Assembly: GCF_000429725.1 (NCBI RefSeq)
Contig: NZ_AUCK01000028.1
Location: 1-51,084, forward strand
Direction of reading: 5' to 3'
Length of the DNA: 51,084 nt
From: Alkalicoccus chagannorensis DSM 18086
GTDB lineage: Bacteria; Bacillota; Bacilli; Bacillales; Salisediminibacteriaceae
Notes under the pieces: generated by a model
Told to the model about the DNA's origin: nothing
Databases searched by the model: none
The model's input: only the letters and a program-made list of their open reading frames with translations
Position numbers and translations under genes: made by a program
Shown: in pieces, positions 16,509 through 24,810 of the stretch
How the letters are laid out: each line of letters begins with the position of its first letter
Position numbering within the stretch: the first letter of the stretch is position 1

Positions 16509-16640
16509 ATGGAAAAACTACCGAGGTTACAAAAAGGCTCTGCCGTCGCGGTGCTTGCTCCTTCGGCGGGACTCGCCGCAGTACTTCCCGATATTTAAAC
16601 AGATACTTCCTCCAGCTTGGAGAAGGAACAGAAAGACAGG
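16509..16640 (+). pseudogene. remnant of an S66-family (LD-carboxypeptidase/MccF-like) gene
   Basis: An ATG behind AAAGGGG opens a 29-codon frame containing GSAVAVLAPSAGLAAVLPDI, which matches the start of S66 serine peptidases (KGDxIxIVAPSxxxA). TAA at 16596-16598 stops it. In a shifted frame the next bases read RYFLQLGE, as expected for the following helix, so the gene appears frameshifted and then deleted. The rest of the roughly 300-residue peptidase is absent. Functional members cleave murein LD-peptides or microcin-type peptides. Confidence 0.6.
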
Positions 16641-16695
16641 TGCCTTCCGGGGACATGGGACGAAGACAAAAGGAAAGAAAGGAGACGGCGGAGTG

Positions 16696-16863
16696 ATGGG
16701 GGAACAAGGATTGATCGCGCTGTTCAGTCTGATGATCATGAGCATGGTATTGGTACTGGGCAGGAAGCTGCAGCGTTGGGATAAGCAGAAAAAGAAAATG
16801 CTCGGTATCAGTGTCATGACCAGCATGATCCTCTTTCTGTTTGTGCAGCTGGTAGTTGGGTAG
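16696..16863 (+). CDS. small two-span membrane protein
   Basis: The 55-residue product has two hydrophobic segments (about 5-20 and 33-53) joined by a basic loop (GRKLQRWDKQKKKM). No family is recognised. The ATG at 16696 follows GGAGACGGCGGAG. It precedes another small membrane protein gene on the same strand after 83 bp. Confidence 0.6.
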   Translation: MGEQGLIALFSLMIMSMVLVLGRKLQRWDKQKKKMLGISVMTSMILFLFVQLVVG

Positions 16864-16946
16864 CGCATGGCAGTGATGAAGAGACGAAGCGGTGGATGGG
16901 AACCAATCTTGGTCTGCTTCGTAAACGAGAGGAAGGAGGGAAGCCC

Positions 16947-17168
16947 ATGTTTACGATGCTCGCAGCGTTAGCCATTGCCGCCTTGATGTATGTGTTCATG
17001 ATCCGCAATATTGGAAGTGGGACGATGCGCCTCGGGGCGATGATGTCCAAGGGAGCCGATGAAGTCGCGCAGGAGGGGACGCGAACTGTTCCATGCCCTT
17101 CCTGCGGCAGAAAGGTTCCAAGAGGTGGGGACGCCCTGTACTGCACGTCCTGCCGGAAATGGTTTTAG
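16947..17168 (+). CDS. membrane-anchored zinc-ribbon protein
   Basis: The 73-residue product has one N-terminal membrane segment (about 3-20) and a C-terminal zinc ribbon with two CxxC pairs (PCPSCGRKVPRGGDALYC and CTSC). The start is fixed by GGAAGGAGGG seven bases before the ATG at 16947. The zinc ribbon should face the cytoplasm and may bind protein or nucleic acid; no function is known. A terminator follows at 17242. Confidence 0.7.
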   Translation: MFTMLAALAIAALMYVFMIRNIGSGTMRLGAMMSKGADEVAQEGTRTVPCPSCGRKVPRGGDALYCTSCRKWF

Positions 17169-17241
17169 GGAGAAAGATGAGCAACGAGGTCTTTCTGCTT
17201 TACGATCGTCTCTTCCTCTGCCGGAGTACATTTGCTGCCCG

Positions 17242-17275
17242 AAGCCTTCCTGTCCGGAAGGCTTTTTTGTTTTTG
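17242..17275 (+). terminator. intrinsic terminator
   Basis: AAGCCTTCC at 17242-17250 pairs perfectly with GGAAGGCTT at 17256-17264 around a 5-base loop, followed by TTTTTGTTTTTG. It ends the transcript of the 16696 and 16947 genes. Confidence 0.9.
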
Positions 17276-17690
17276 TAAGAAAGATGCCATAGGAGAAAGA
17301 CGGCGCGCGGCGCAGGAAGCACGGAAATCCTGCTTTAGGGTGCTTCATGCCGGCGGGGTTTCGGCGTGCGGCGACAGGGTTCTGCGCATACCTCGACGTA
17401 CATCCCGCCTCGTCTGGCGGGGCTGAAGCGATCTGGCGGGCTTTTTCTCCGCGGCGACAAGGTTCTGCCGCGGGGCATCGAGGTTTACGGGGCCGGGCGT
17501 CGAGCTTAGCCTCCCGAGTCGACGGGGTTTCTGCCGGACCGGAGTCCAAGACGAAGGAGCAGCCGGCTGCTTCTTGGTACGGCGAACAGATGACACCCTG
17601 CGCTGCACCGTGTTCCGGCCGCCGTGCGCTTCTGGTCGCTTGCTTTTTCCCTTGAAAAGGAGTAAGACTGAAGAAAATGAGATTATTCGG
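17276..17690. repeat. GC-rich intergenic repeat block
   Basis: No gene is supported here. The block starts with AAGATGCCATAGGAGAAAGA, nearly repeated at about 21263 after another gene set. It also contains GCGGCGACAGGGTTCTGC at 17368-17385 and the same 18-mer with one change at 17451-17468, 83 bp apart, with a weaker third copy near 17515. It looks like a degenerate dispersed element upstream of the two-component system. Confidence 0.55.
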
Positions 17691-17701
17691 GGGGTGCTTC
17701 G

Positions 17702-18394
17702 ATGAAAGAGAAGCTGCTGGTTGTCGAAGATGAAGAGAAAATAGCGCGTGTGCTGCAGCTGGAATTGGAGTATGAAGGGTATGACGTGGCGATCGTGCAT
17801 GACGGGATGGAAGCCTGGCTGAACATCCAGGAGAACGACTACCACCTGTTTATTCTGGATGGGATGCTTCCGGGGTTGAGCGGGATCGAGCTGCTGCGGC
17901 GGATTCGGCGTGAGCACAAACAGGCGCCGGTGCTGATGCTTACGGCCCGCGATGCGACGGTCGATAAAGTGACCGGCCTGGATCAAGGGGCGGATGACTA
18001 TGTCACGAAGCCGTTTGATATGGAGGAGCTGCTGGCACGGATCCGTGTGCTGCTGCGGCGCGGGGGCGGCAGCCAGAGTCAGGGCGAGGAGACGCTGTCG
18101 TTTGCCGACGTGGAGGTGAACCTGCCGCGTCGGGAGGCGAAGCGGGCAGGAGAAAAGCTCGATTTGACGCCGCGGGAATACGATCTGCTGATCTATCTGA
18201 TGGAACACCCGTACCACGTGTTGTCCCGCGAGCAGCTGCTCGACCGCGTCTGGGGGTTTGATTACGCCGGGGAGACGAACGTCGTGGACGTCTACGTCCG
18301 CTACCTGCGGCAGAAGCTGGATAAGCCGTTTGACAGTACGTACGTCCAGACGGTCCGCGGGGTCGGCTACGTCTTGAAGGATGAAGCCGAATGA
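17702..18394 (+). CDS. OmpR/PhoB-family response regulator, YkoG-like
   Basis: The 230-residue product has a receiver domain (about 1-118) with acidic pocket VVEDEE, phosphoacceptor Asp in LFILDGMLPG (about 53), Thr in VLMLTARDA and Lys in DYVTKPFD, and a C-terminal winged HTH (about 130-228; LDLTPREYDLLIYL, VDVYVRYLRQKL). It overlaps the kinase gene by ATGA. The gene order regulator-kinase-PepSY-PepSY recalls the B. subtilis ykoG-ykoH region with ykoI and ykoJ. Its likely targets carry the phased repeats at 20498-20537. Confidence 0.95.
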   Translation: MKEKLLVVEDEEKIARVLQLELEYEGYDVAIVHDGMEAWLNIQENDYHLFILDGMLPGLSGIELLRRIRREHKQAPVLMLTARDATVDKVTGLDQGADDYVTKPFDMEELLARIRVLLRRGGGSQSQGEETLSFADVEVNLPRREAKRAGEKLDLTPREYDLLIYLMEHPYHVLSREQLLDRVWGFDYAGETNVVDVYVRYLRQKLDKPFDSTYVQTVRGVGYVLKDEAE

Positions 18395-19746
18395 AGCTGG
18401 CCCAACGGATGACGCTCTATTCGACGGGGCTGCTGCTGGTCATCCTCCTCGTTGTCAACGTCGGCATTTATCTCGTGTTCCAGCAGAATCTGCTCGACGG
18501 GGAACAGGACCGCACGCTGGATCAGGCCCGGACGATGACCGAGGCTGTCAGTGCGCAGCCGGACCAGGACCCGGCCTCCTTTCTGGAATCCTATGTATCC
18601 GGCGACGGCATGATCCGGGTGATCAGCCCGGATGGCAGCAGCCTGTTGACCGTCACGACGCAGAACATCGCCCTGGCCGAGCTTCCGACACCGGAGCCGC
18701 AGACAGGCCGAGAGACGACGCGGGTATTTGAATTTGAAGGGGGCCCTTATGCTTCCGCCCAGGTCCCGCTGCTGTGGGAGGAGGGCGCGGTCGTCACGCT
18801 GGAGGTGACAGAGCCGATGCCGATGTACGAGGAGACGCTGCAGATTCTGCGCTTCGTCCTCATCCTGGCAACGGCGGTGATCCTGCTTCCTTCCTTTCTG
18901 GCCGCGCGCTCGCTCAGCGGGTTTGTGCTGCGGCCGGTGCAGGCGCTCGTGTCTACGATGAAGGACATTGAAGCACAGGGAACGTTCAAAAAGATTGATC
19001 TGGAACGAAAACGCAAGGACGAGCTGGCGGACATGGGCCGGACGTTCAATCACATGATCGACCTGCTGCGTGAGAACTACGAGAAGCAGCAGCAGTTCGT
19101 GTCCGATGCTTCTCATGAACTGAAAACACCGCTGACCGTAATCGACAGCTACGCGCAGCTGTTGAAACGGCGTGGACGGGACCAGCCGGAAGTGTTGGAG
19201 GAAGCCGTCGGGGCGATCTCTTCCGAGGCTTCGAGAATGAAAGAGATGACCAACCAGATGCTGGCCCTCGCTTCGGGTGACAACAGCGCGGCGGAAAGAG
19301 GACCGGTGCACCCGGGTCCGTTATTTGCCGAGACGGCCCGGCAGCTCTCCGTCGTCTATGAACGGGAGATCGACGTGCAGACAGACGAGGGTGCTGTCAT
19401 GGAAGGCAATGAACTGCAGCTGAAGCAGCTCGCGTACCTGCTGATCGAGAATGCACTGAAATACAGTGAGCATGCGGTGTCTGTGCGCGTCTATCGATCA
19501 GAGGGCAGGGTTATCTGCCAGGTCGCAGATCAAGGCATCGGCATGGCAGAGGAAGATCTGCCGTTCGTTTTCGACCGCTTTTACCGGGTCGATAAAGCCC
19601 GTACGAGGGCCGGCGGAGGAACGGGTCTTGGCCTCTCCATTGCCAAGCAGATTACGGAATCACACCTCGGCACGATTCACGTCGACAGCAGCCCTGGAGA
19701 GGGAAGTACCTTTACGGTCGAATTTCCGGAGGAGGATCAGGTATGA
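18391..19746 (+). CDS. sensor histidine kinase, YkoH-like
   Basis: The 451-residue membrane kinase has a first membrane segment (about 10-31), an extracytoplasmic sensor (about 32-155), a second span (about 155-178), a HAMP linker, and the dimerisation H-box FVSDASHELKTPLTVIDSY (His at about 243). The ATP-binding domain shows LLIENALKYS, VADQGIGMAEED and GGGTGLGLSIAKQI. It phosphorylates the upstream-encoded regulator. Its last four bases overlap the PepSY gene, so all three are one operon. The signal is unknown. Confidence 0.95.
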   Translation: MKLAQRMTLYSTGLLLVILLVVNVGIYLVFQQNLLDGEQDRTLDQARTMTEAVSAQPDQDPASFLESYVSGDGMIRVISPDGSSLLTVTTQNIALAELPTPEPQTGRETTRVFEFEGGPYASAQVPLLWEEGAVVTLEVTEPMPMYEETLQILRFVLILATAVILLPSFLAARSLSGFVLRPVQALVSTMKDIEAQGTFKKIDLERKRKDELADMGRTFNHMIDLLRENYEKQQQFVSDASHELKTPLTVIDSYAQLLKRRGRDQPEVLEEAVGAISSEASRMKEMTNQMLALASGDNSAAERGPVHPGPLFAETARQLSVVYEREIDVQTDEGAVMEGNELQLKQLAYLLIENALKYSEHAVSVRVYRSEGRVICQVADQGIGMAEEDLPFVFDRFYRVDKARTRAGGGTGLGLSIAKQITESHLGTIHVDSSPGEGSTFTVEFPEEDQV

Positions 19747-20441
19747 AGAAAACCATCCAATTGATGATGATTCCTGCGGCGACCGCACTGGTACTGGCTG
19801 CGGTGCTGTTGTTCTTTTTCCAGCAGGAAGAAACCATGGAAGGCAGCACGGTGATCGAAGCGATCGAGAACCGGTATCAGGCTGACGTCACGAACCTCTA
19901 CCTGGAATCCGACGGGTATCACGTGTCTTTTACTACCGCTTCCGGTGAATACGAGGCGCTGATCGATGCGGTGGATGGGGACGTGCTGGACATGGAACAG
20001 ACGCGGGTGCTGGAAGGCGAGGAGGAACCTGCACAGGAAGTTCTCAGCGAAGACGAGGTGCGCGCCATCGTTGAGGAGACCGTGTCGGGGGATGTGAGCA
20101 TCGACACGGTGGAACGGATGGGAGAGGATCATGCGCCCTACTACCGCGTCACGTTCCAGGTGGAGGACCGCAGCGGGAGAATGGAACTGGATGCCTTCAA
20201 CGGCTCGATTGACCTGTTTACGCTGGAGGAAGAGACACCGCTGGAACCTTTGTCAGAAGAAGAAGCTGTCGCGATAGCACTGGAGGAGCACGAAGGCGAA
20301 GTCGATGGTGTCGATCTCGAAGAAGAGGACGGCAGGCTCGTGTTCGAGATTGAAATTGAGAACGAAGCGAGCGGCGTGGACGCAGACATCATCCTCGACG
20401 CCTATACAGGGGAAGTATTGTCCGTCGTGTTCGAAGAGTAA
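19743..20441 (+). CDS. PepSY-domain membrane-anchored protein, YkoJ-like
   Basis: The 232-residue product has an N-terminal membrane anchor (about 8-27) and three successive PepSY-like repeats of about 65 residues, each ending in an ALIDAVDGDVL / MELDAFNGSIDLF / IILDAYTGEVLSV motif. The mature part is very acidic. PepSY domains are thought to bind or inhibit proteases at the cell surface. Coupling by ATGA overlap to the kinase suggests it modulates the sensor. Confidence 0.88.
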   Translation: MKKTIQLMMIPAATALVLAAVLLFFFQQEETMEGSTVIEAIENRYQADVTNLYLESDGYHVSFTTASGEYEALIDAVDGDVLDMEQTRVLEGEEEPAQEVLSEDEVRAIVEETVSGDVSIDTVERMGEDHAPYYRVTFQVEDRSGRMELDAFNGSIDLFTLEEETPLEPLSEEEAVAIALEEHEGEVDGVDLEEEDGRLVFEIEIENEASGVDADIILDAYTGEVLSVVFEE

Positions 20442-20497
20442 GCATCGGAAGAAAAAACACGCGTGTGCTTTTCGGAAGAGGCGGGGCAGGCCTTCCT

Positions 20498-20553
20498 TTC
20501 TCATGAAGTTCTCATGTTCGTTTCACGATGCTCTCATCTTTTCTGGGTAGAGT
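20498..20553 (+). promoter_or_regulatory. phased response-regulator binding repeats and -10 box
   Basis: Four units start at exact 11-bp steps: TTCTCAT at 20498 and 20509, a degenerate GTTTCAC at 20520, and CTCTCAT at 20531. A -10-like TAGAGT lies at 20548-20553 and no -35 is evident, so the array takes the place of the -35. This is the layout of PhoB/OmpR activators bound on one DNA face. The gene controlled is the second PepSY gene at 20595; the neighbouring regulator is the obvious candidate. Confidence 0.75.
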
Positions 20554-20594
20554 AGAACAAGAGCACCATACTCATCACAGAAGGAGAGGATCGG

Positions 20595-21161
20595 ATGAAA
20601 AGAACCATGCTGGCGCTGGCAGCGATGATCGTCATTGGAGGCACATCCGCCTTCGCCCTTACCGGCGACGAGCCTGACGCAGATCTCTCAGAACTCGACA
20701 AGAGCCCCGCCGAGCAGGAGCAGATCACAGCGGAAGAGGCCGCCGAAGCCGCCAAAACAAAGGCCGAAGACGCATTGGATGAAGCAGAGCTGGAGGTCGA
20801 CCATGGCCGCCTCGTCTACGAGGTGGAGCTCGAGGCGAGAGGGGAAGCGCACGAGCTGCACGTCGACGCGTATACCGGAGACGTCGTGACAGCAGTGGAG
20901 GATCTTTTTGAATCGGAAGAAGCGGATCCGGAACCCTCTGTCTCCGCCACCGAGGAAGCAGAGACACAGGACGAACAGCTTACCGGCCGGCAGGCAGCGG
21001 ATATCGCTCTGAACTACATTGGGAAAGGCTATGTGGATGACATCGACCTCGAATGGGAAGACGGCCTGCTCGTGTATGAAATCGAAGTGGAGCACGTCGA
21101 CGACGACGTGGACGTGTATGTGGATGCCTACACCGGAGACGTCCTCGGTGTCGATGACTAA
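20595..21161 (+). CDS. secreted PepSY-domain protein, YkoI-like
   Basis: The 188-residue product has an N-terminal signal peptide (LALAAMIVIGGTSAFA, cleavage at about residue 20) and two PepSY repeats (about 45-105 and 130-186), each with a LVYEVELE / LLVYEIEVE strand and a VDAYTGDV end motif. It is very acidic. AGGAGAGG precedes the ATG. It has its own promoter with phased repeats, so it is probably the induced output of the two-component system. Confidence 0.88.
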   Translation: MKRTMLALAAMIVIGGTSAFALTGDEPDADLSELDKSPAEQEQITAEEAAEAAKTKAEDALDEAELEVDHGRLVYEVELEARGEAHELHVDAYTGDVVTAVEDLFESEEADPEPSVSATEEAETQDEQLTGRQAADIALNYIGKGYVDDIDLEWEDGLLVYEIEVEHVDDDVDVYVDAYTGDVLGVDD

Positions 21162-21366
21162 ACGAAACGAAGAGAGACAACAGGCACCACCGCCGAGGAG
21201 CAGTGGTGCCTTCTACATGTGGAGAGCTTATCGAAGACGTTATTTTCAGGCTCGTAAAAAAGATGCCATAGAAAGAAGACGGCGTCGCGCGGGAAGAACG
21301 AAGAACCCTTTCTTCCTTCAACAAGCCTTGGGCACACGAAGTTACGACAAAAAGGGACCCGGCACG
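21162..21366. repeat. intergenic copy of dispersed repeat
   Basis: AAGATGCCATAGAAAGAAGACGGCG begins near 21262 (the first 12 bases also occur at 17281) and is followed by a GGGAAGAACGAAG phrase also found near 31648. The CACCACTGCTCCTCGGCGG/CCGCCGAGGAGCAGTGG-type hairpin (GCACCACCGCC with its imperfect partner near 21184-21211) may terminate the PepSY transcript. No gene is supported. Confidence 0.5.
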
Positions 21367-23391
21367 TCAGGAGTCAAACGACGAAAATTGTTGAACAATA
21401 GATCGCTTTTCGTTGAGCCAGGGTATAAGTTCGTCTTCTGTTAACGGTCGACTAAAGAAATAGCCTTGAAATTGCGTACAGCCTTTATCTAACAAATAGG
21501 ACAACTGATACGACCTTTCTACACCTTCGATGAGTAACTCCAGCTCGACACTGCGAACGAGCTCTAACAGGGCATCAAGCACCGGCGCTTTATCCTGAGA
21601 CGAGGGGATTTGCTGAACAAAATAGCGGTCCACTTTAATCTGGTGAATCGGGAACTGATCCAGGTAGCTTATTTTCGAATACCCTGTGCCGAAATCATCC
21701 AAAGCAATGCGGAAACCTTCCTCCCAGAGTTTTCTCAAATGGGTTGGGATGTGCGAGTCAGAAGTGAGTTCCATGGTTTCTGTAATTTCGAGTTCGATGC
21801 TATCTGCCTGCAGTTGAAAGTCACGCGGAAGCTGCAGTAAAGCTTCGATAAACGCATGATCTTTTAAAGAAGAAGAGGAGATGTTGAATGCCATCGTTCC
21901 AGCATATCGGTACTCCTGCTGCAACCGGCGAAGCAGCTCCAGGCCCCGCTTCAGTAGTTGCAGAGTAAACGCAGTGATCAGTCCATTCTTCTCTGCTGTT
22001 GATATAAATGTGGAAGGAGGTATCGCTCCGATCTCGGGGTGCTCCCACCGGGACAAAACTTCGAGACCAAGTACTTCGCCCGTCTGCCCATGCACTTGAG
22101 GCTGATAAACAAGGAAGAGGTCTTCGGTATCCAGGCTTTGCAGAAGATCCCGCTTGATAAGAAAGGTTTTTACGTGTTCTGCCCCCAGCTCCTGGCTGTA
22201 AAACATCACGTCACCTTCCGCTTTGGCGTGATTTTTCAAGCTGAGTCTCGTCGCATCCATGGCCTGCAGCAGATGGAGCGTTGTTTCGCCATCTTTCGGA
22301 GAAGAGACAACGCTTTTGCGGCAGGACACTGAGAGCATATCCAGCGGACCCACTTCAAAGGGAGGCTCCACCGTTTCATGCAGTTTCTCTAAGATGTTTT
22401 TCATCTCATCGCTGGATAACGTTCCTTCGAAGGTCAATAAAAACTCATCCCCAGTATACCGGTATATTCGATGTTCAAGGAAGGATTTCTGCAGACGAAA
22501 AGCCAGTTTCTTAAGAAGCTGATCAGCAACTTCATGTCCGTACAGATTATTCGTTTCCTGAAAATCCTTAATGCTCACCGTCACGAGGGTGAAGGGGACG
22601 CGGTCGCGAGTCAATTCATCCATATCCCTGATCAACTGACCTCGGTTCGGAAGGGACGTCAGGCTGTCAAAATAGGTATCTTCCCGTAAAGCCTGCAACG
22701 TGAATTTTCGTTCATTGATGTTCTGAAAGAAACAGGCGACATCCCCGTTCTTGTGGGGGAGAAACGTGATCTCAAACCACGTATTCAACGTTTCGGCATA
22801 AAACTCCAGGGTCTGTCGGGCTTGTGTTTCACGGACCTCCTCCAACGTATCGACAAGTGGATGAGCAGCAGAGACGTTTAAGCTTTCCTGGATATCCTGA
22901 TTCAACATGTCTTCTCTTTTTTTATGGAGGGAGACTTCGGCTTTATGGTTCATGAATTTAATTTTATTGTCTTCATGGAGTAAGATGAACGAATCATTCA
23001 TCGATTCGATGACTTCCATTGCGTTTTTTTCCATACAGATCGAGAGCGTGATGTCGGTGTGAGAAATCAAGATAAGGGCGTTCTTCTCCTTCGTCCCTAA
23101 AGGTTTCGCTTCCAGCTTGAACCACGTTTCCGAACGGGAAAAGGGGCACCGGTAAACATGCTCGTACACGTCCGTGATGCCGTGGAAGAGCGACAGCAGC
23201 TGGTAGGGTGAAGTGGAGATTCCAGCCAGATGAAGGAAATTGAAATAATTATCCACGGGGGAAAGATGATCAGGGAACTCTGCTTCTATGAAGTCGTTCC
23301 AGGCTTTATTGCTGTATATCATGGTTCCTTCTCGATTGATAACAACCAAGTTATCATCGATCGCGTCTAGAAAAGATTGAGATACGTCCAA
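21367..23391 (-). CDS. PAS-PAS-GGDEF-EAL cyclic-di-GMP signalling protein
   Basis: The product of about 674 residues has two PAS domains (about 5-110 and 120-235), a GGDEF domain (about 240-400) and an EAL domain (about 410-665). The GGDEF site reads YTGDEF, one change from consensus, so synthesis activity is doubtful. The EAL domain keeps LEVLSRWEHP, ALDDFGTGYS, IKVDRYF and LIEGVER, so c-di-GMP hydrolysis is likely. No membrane segment is seen. GGGAGG ends only one base before the ATG at 23397 but seven before a TTG at 23391, so I choose the TTG start. Confidence 0.9.
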   Translation of the reverse strand: MDVSQSFLDAIDDNLVVINREGTMIYSNKAWNDFIEAEFPDHLSPVDNYFNFLHLAGISTSPYQLLSLFHGITDVYEHVYRCPFSRSETWFKLEAKPLGTKEKNALILISHTDITLSICMEKNAMEVIESMNDSFILLHEDNKIKFMNHKAEVSLHKKREDMLNQDIQESLNVSAAHPLVDTLEEVRETQARQTLEFYAETLNTWFEITFLPHKNGDVACFFQNINERKFTLQALREDTYFDSLTSLPNRGQLIRDMDELTRDRVPFTLVTVSIKDFQETNNLYGHEVADQLLKKLAFRLQKSFLEHRIYRYTGDEFLLTFEGTLSSDEMKNILEKLHETVEPPFEVGPLDMLSVSCRKSVVSSPKDGETTLHLLQAMDATRLSLKNHAKAEGDVMFYSQELGAEHVKTFLIKRDLLQSLDTEDLFLVYQPQVHGQTGEVLGLEVLSRWEHPEIGAIPPSTFISTAEKNGLITAFTLQLLKRGLELLRRLQQEYRYAGTMAFNISSSSLKDHAFIEALLQLPRDFQLQADSIELEITETMELTSDSHIPTHLRKLWEEGFRIALDDFGTGYSKISYLDQFPIHQIKVDRYFVQQIPSSQDKAPVLDALLELVRSVELELLIEGVERSYQLSYLLDKGCTQFQGYFFSRPLTEDELIPWLNEKRSIVQQFSSFDS

Positions 23392-23399
23392 AGCCATTC

Positions 23400-23856
23400 C
23401 TCCCAGTAATGGTAGATCAAAGTGAATAAAAATACCTAATTAGATACTTATTACTATATCACTATTATACAAAAAAGTAATGAACAAACATGTAGGATAA
23501 TCGTGGAGTATTTCCTGTTTCTCCTTCGCCTCGCGAGGGGTCGTGGAGGACAAGCCCCTGAGCAAGTGTCCGCCGAAAGCGGATGACATCAACAACGAAC
23601 GATAACATAGCCTAAAAAAAGAGCGTCACCCATTCGATGGCTCCGACGTGCCTTGAGGAATGCAGGTGTTGACTGTGGCGCCCGGGTAGAACGAAAAGCC
23701 GATGTGCGCGAAGAACCTGGTGTACACGCCGTTCCAACCAAAAGGAGCTTTCCGCTTTGGGCGCCGCGGACAAAAAGGGAGCCACCTGGGATGGAAAAGG
23801 GAAAATTTGCAAATGGCGGCCTCGTGTGGTACAAAGAAGGCACTGATATAGAACCA
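23400..23856. repeat. intergenic region with dispersed-repeat-like block
   Basis: The first 100 bp are AT-rich and should hold the promoter of the GGDEF-EAL gene. From about 23630 to 23800 the sequence is GC-rich; ACGCCGTTCCAACCAAAAGG near 23729 parallels a block near 31695 (ACGCCATTCCGAGCAAAAGG). Overlapping open frames on both strands here have no ribosome binding sites. The last part leads into the TPP riboswitch. Confidence 0.5.
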
Positions 23857-23948
23857 CCACGCTGGGGGAGCTGCGCGGCAGCTGAGAGAGACACGGTCTC
23901 GACCCTTATTCACCTGATCCAGATGATGCTGGCGGAGGGAAGCAGTGG
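23857..23948 (+). ncRNA. TPP riboswitch (THI element)
   Basis: All conserved parts are present in order: P1 strand CCAC-GCT, GGGGGAGC, the pyrimidine-sensor motif GCTGAGAG, ACCCTT, CACCTGATC, the pyrophosphate-sensor segment CTGGCGGAGGGA, and the closing strand AGC-A-GTGG. Such RNAs bind thiamine pyrophosphate. A terminator hairpin lies 26 bases downstream and tenA begins 95 bases after the aptamer, so high TPP should stop transcription before tenA. Confidence 0.95.
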
Positions 23949-23974
23949 CAGGGCAGCAGCGGCTCCCTTGTTCT

Positions 23975-24003
23975 CTTCTTTCTTTCGAGGAAGAAGTTTT
24001 TTT
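23975..24003 (+). terminator. riboswitch-controlled terminator
   Basis: CTTCTTTCT at 23975-23983 pairs over 9 bp (one G-U) with AGGAAGAAG at 23988-23996 around a stable TTCG tetraloop, followed by seven T. Its position between the TPP aptamer and tenA marks it as the expression platform. Confidence 0.88.
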
Positions 24004-24043
24004 GCGTGGAGAAAAAGACACATCACAAGAGGAGTGCATCAGA

Positions 24044-24718
24044 ATGAGATTCAGTGAACGGCTTCATGCCAAGCTCCAGCCGATCTGGAGAGAGAATCAC
24101 CGCCATCCGTTTGTCGTAGAAATGGGAGAGGGCACGCTGGATAAAGAAAAGTTCCGCTTCTTCATGGTGCAGGACTACCTGTACCTGATCGAGTACGCGA
24201 AGCTGTTTGCCATCGGGGCAGCGAAAGCAGAAACCGTCGACACGATGGGGCGGTTTGCGGCGCTGCTGGACTCGACGATGAACGAAGAGATGCAGCTGCA
24301 CCGCGACTACGCGAAAAAGTTCGGCATCACCGAGCAGGAGCTGGAAGAAGCTTCTCCGTCTCCGACGACACTCGCCTACACGCACTACATGCTGCACGTC
24401 GGTCAGAGCGGTTCCCTGCGTGAACTCATAGCCGCTCTGCTGCCATGCGCCTGGAGCTACTGGGAAATCGGGACAGAACTCGCCGCGATTCCGGGAGCCG
24501 CCGATCATCCGCTGTACGGAGAATGGATCCGCATGTACAGTTCCGAGGAATTTGCGCAGACCGCGCAGTGGTGCATCGACCTGCTGGACGAGCTGACGGC
24601 GGACAGTCCGGAAAGCGAACTGGAGAAGCTCGAGACAATCTTTTTGAACACGACCCGCTTTGAATACTTGTTCTGGGACATGGCCTATCACCAGGCGATG
24701 TGGCCGATGGATGCCTGA
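24044..24718 (+). CDS. tenA: TenA-family thiaminase II / aminopyrimidine aminohydrolase
   Basis: The 224-residue all-helical product salvages thiamine breakdown products by hydrolysing aminopyrimidines (or thiamine). The family core is clear: HPFVVEMGEGTLDKEKFRFFMVQDYLYL with the active-site Asp, and ALLPCAWSYWEIG with the catalytic Cys (about residue 133), plus FWDMAYHQ near the C-terminus. The ATG at 24044 is chosen because AGAGGAG lies nine bases upstream. The TPP riboswitch supports a thiamine role. Confidence 0.95.
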   Translation: MRFSERLHAKLQPIWRENHRHPFVVEMGEGTLDKEKFRFFMVQDYLYLIEYAKLFAIGAAKAETVDTMGRFAALLDSTMNEEMQLHRDYAKKFGITEQELEEASPSPTTLAYTHYMLHVGQSGSLRELIAALLPCAWSYWEIGTELAAIPGAADHPLYGEWIRMYSSEEFAQTAQWCIDLLDELTADSPESELEKLETIFLNTTRFEYLFWDMAYHQAMWPMDA

Positions 24719-24810
24719 TCAGGCAAGGAGTACGGATGGACGAGACGGTTGCTAAAAGAAGAAACCTTTTCCTGGTCTGCATCGTATAGTATAAGCAAGA
24801 GGTGAGGGAC

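Noticed and set aside
17345-18217. 290-codon minus-strand frame antisense to the response regulator
   Set aside because: His/Arg/Gln-rich antisense shadow of a well-conserved OmpR-type gene.
18367-19311. 314-codon minus-strand frame antisense to the histidine kinase
   Set aside because: Shadow of the kinase gene; no binding site and biased composition.
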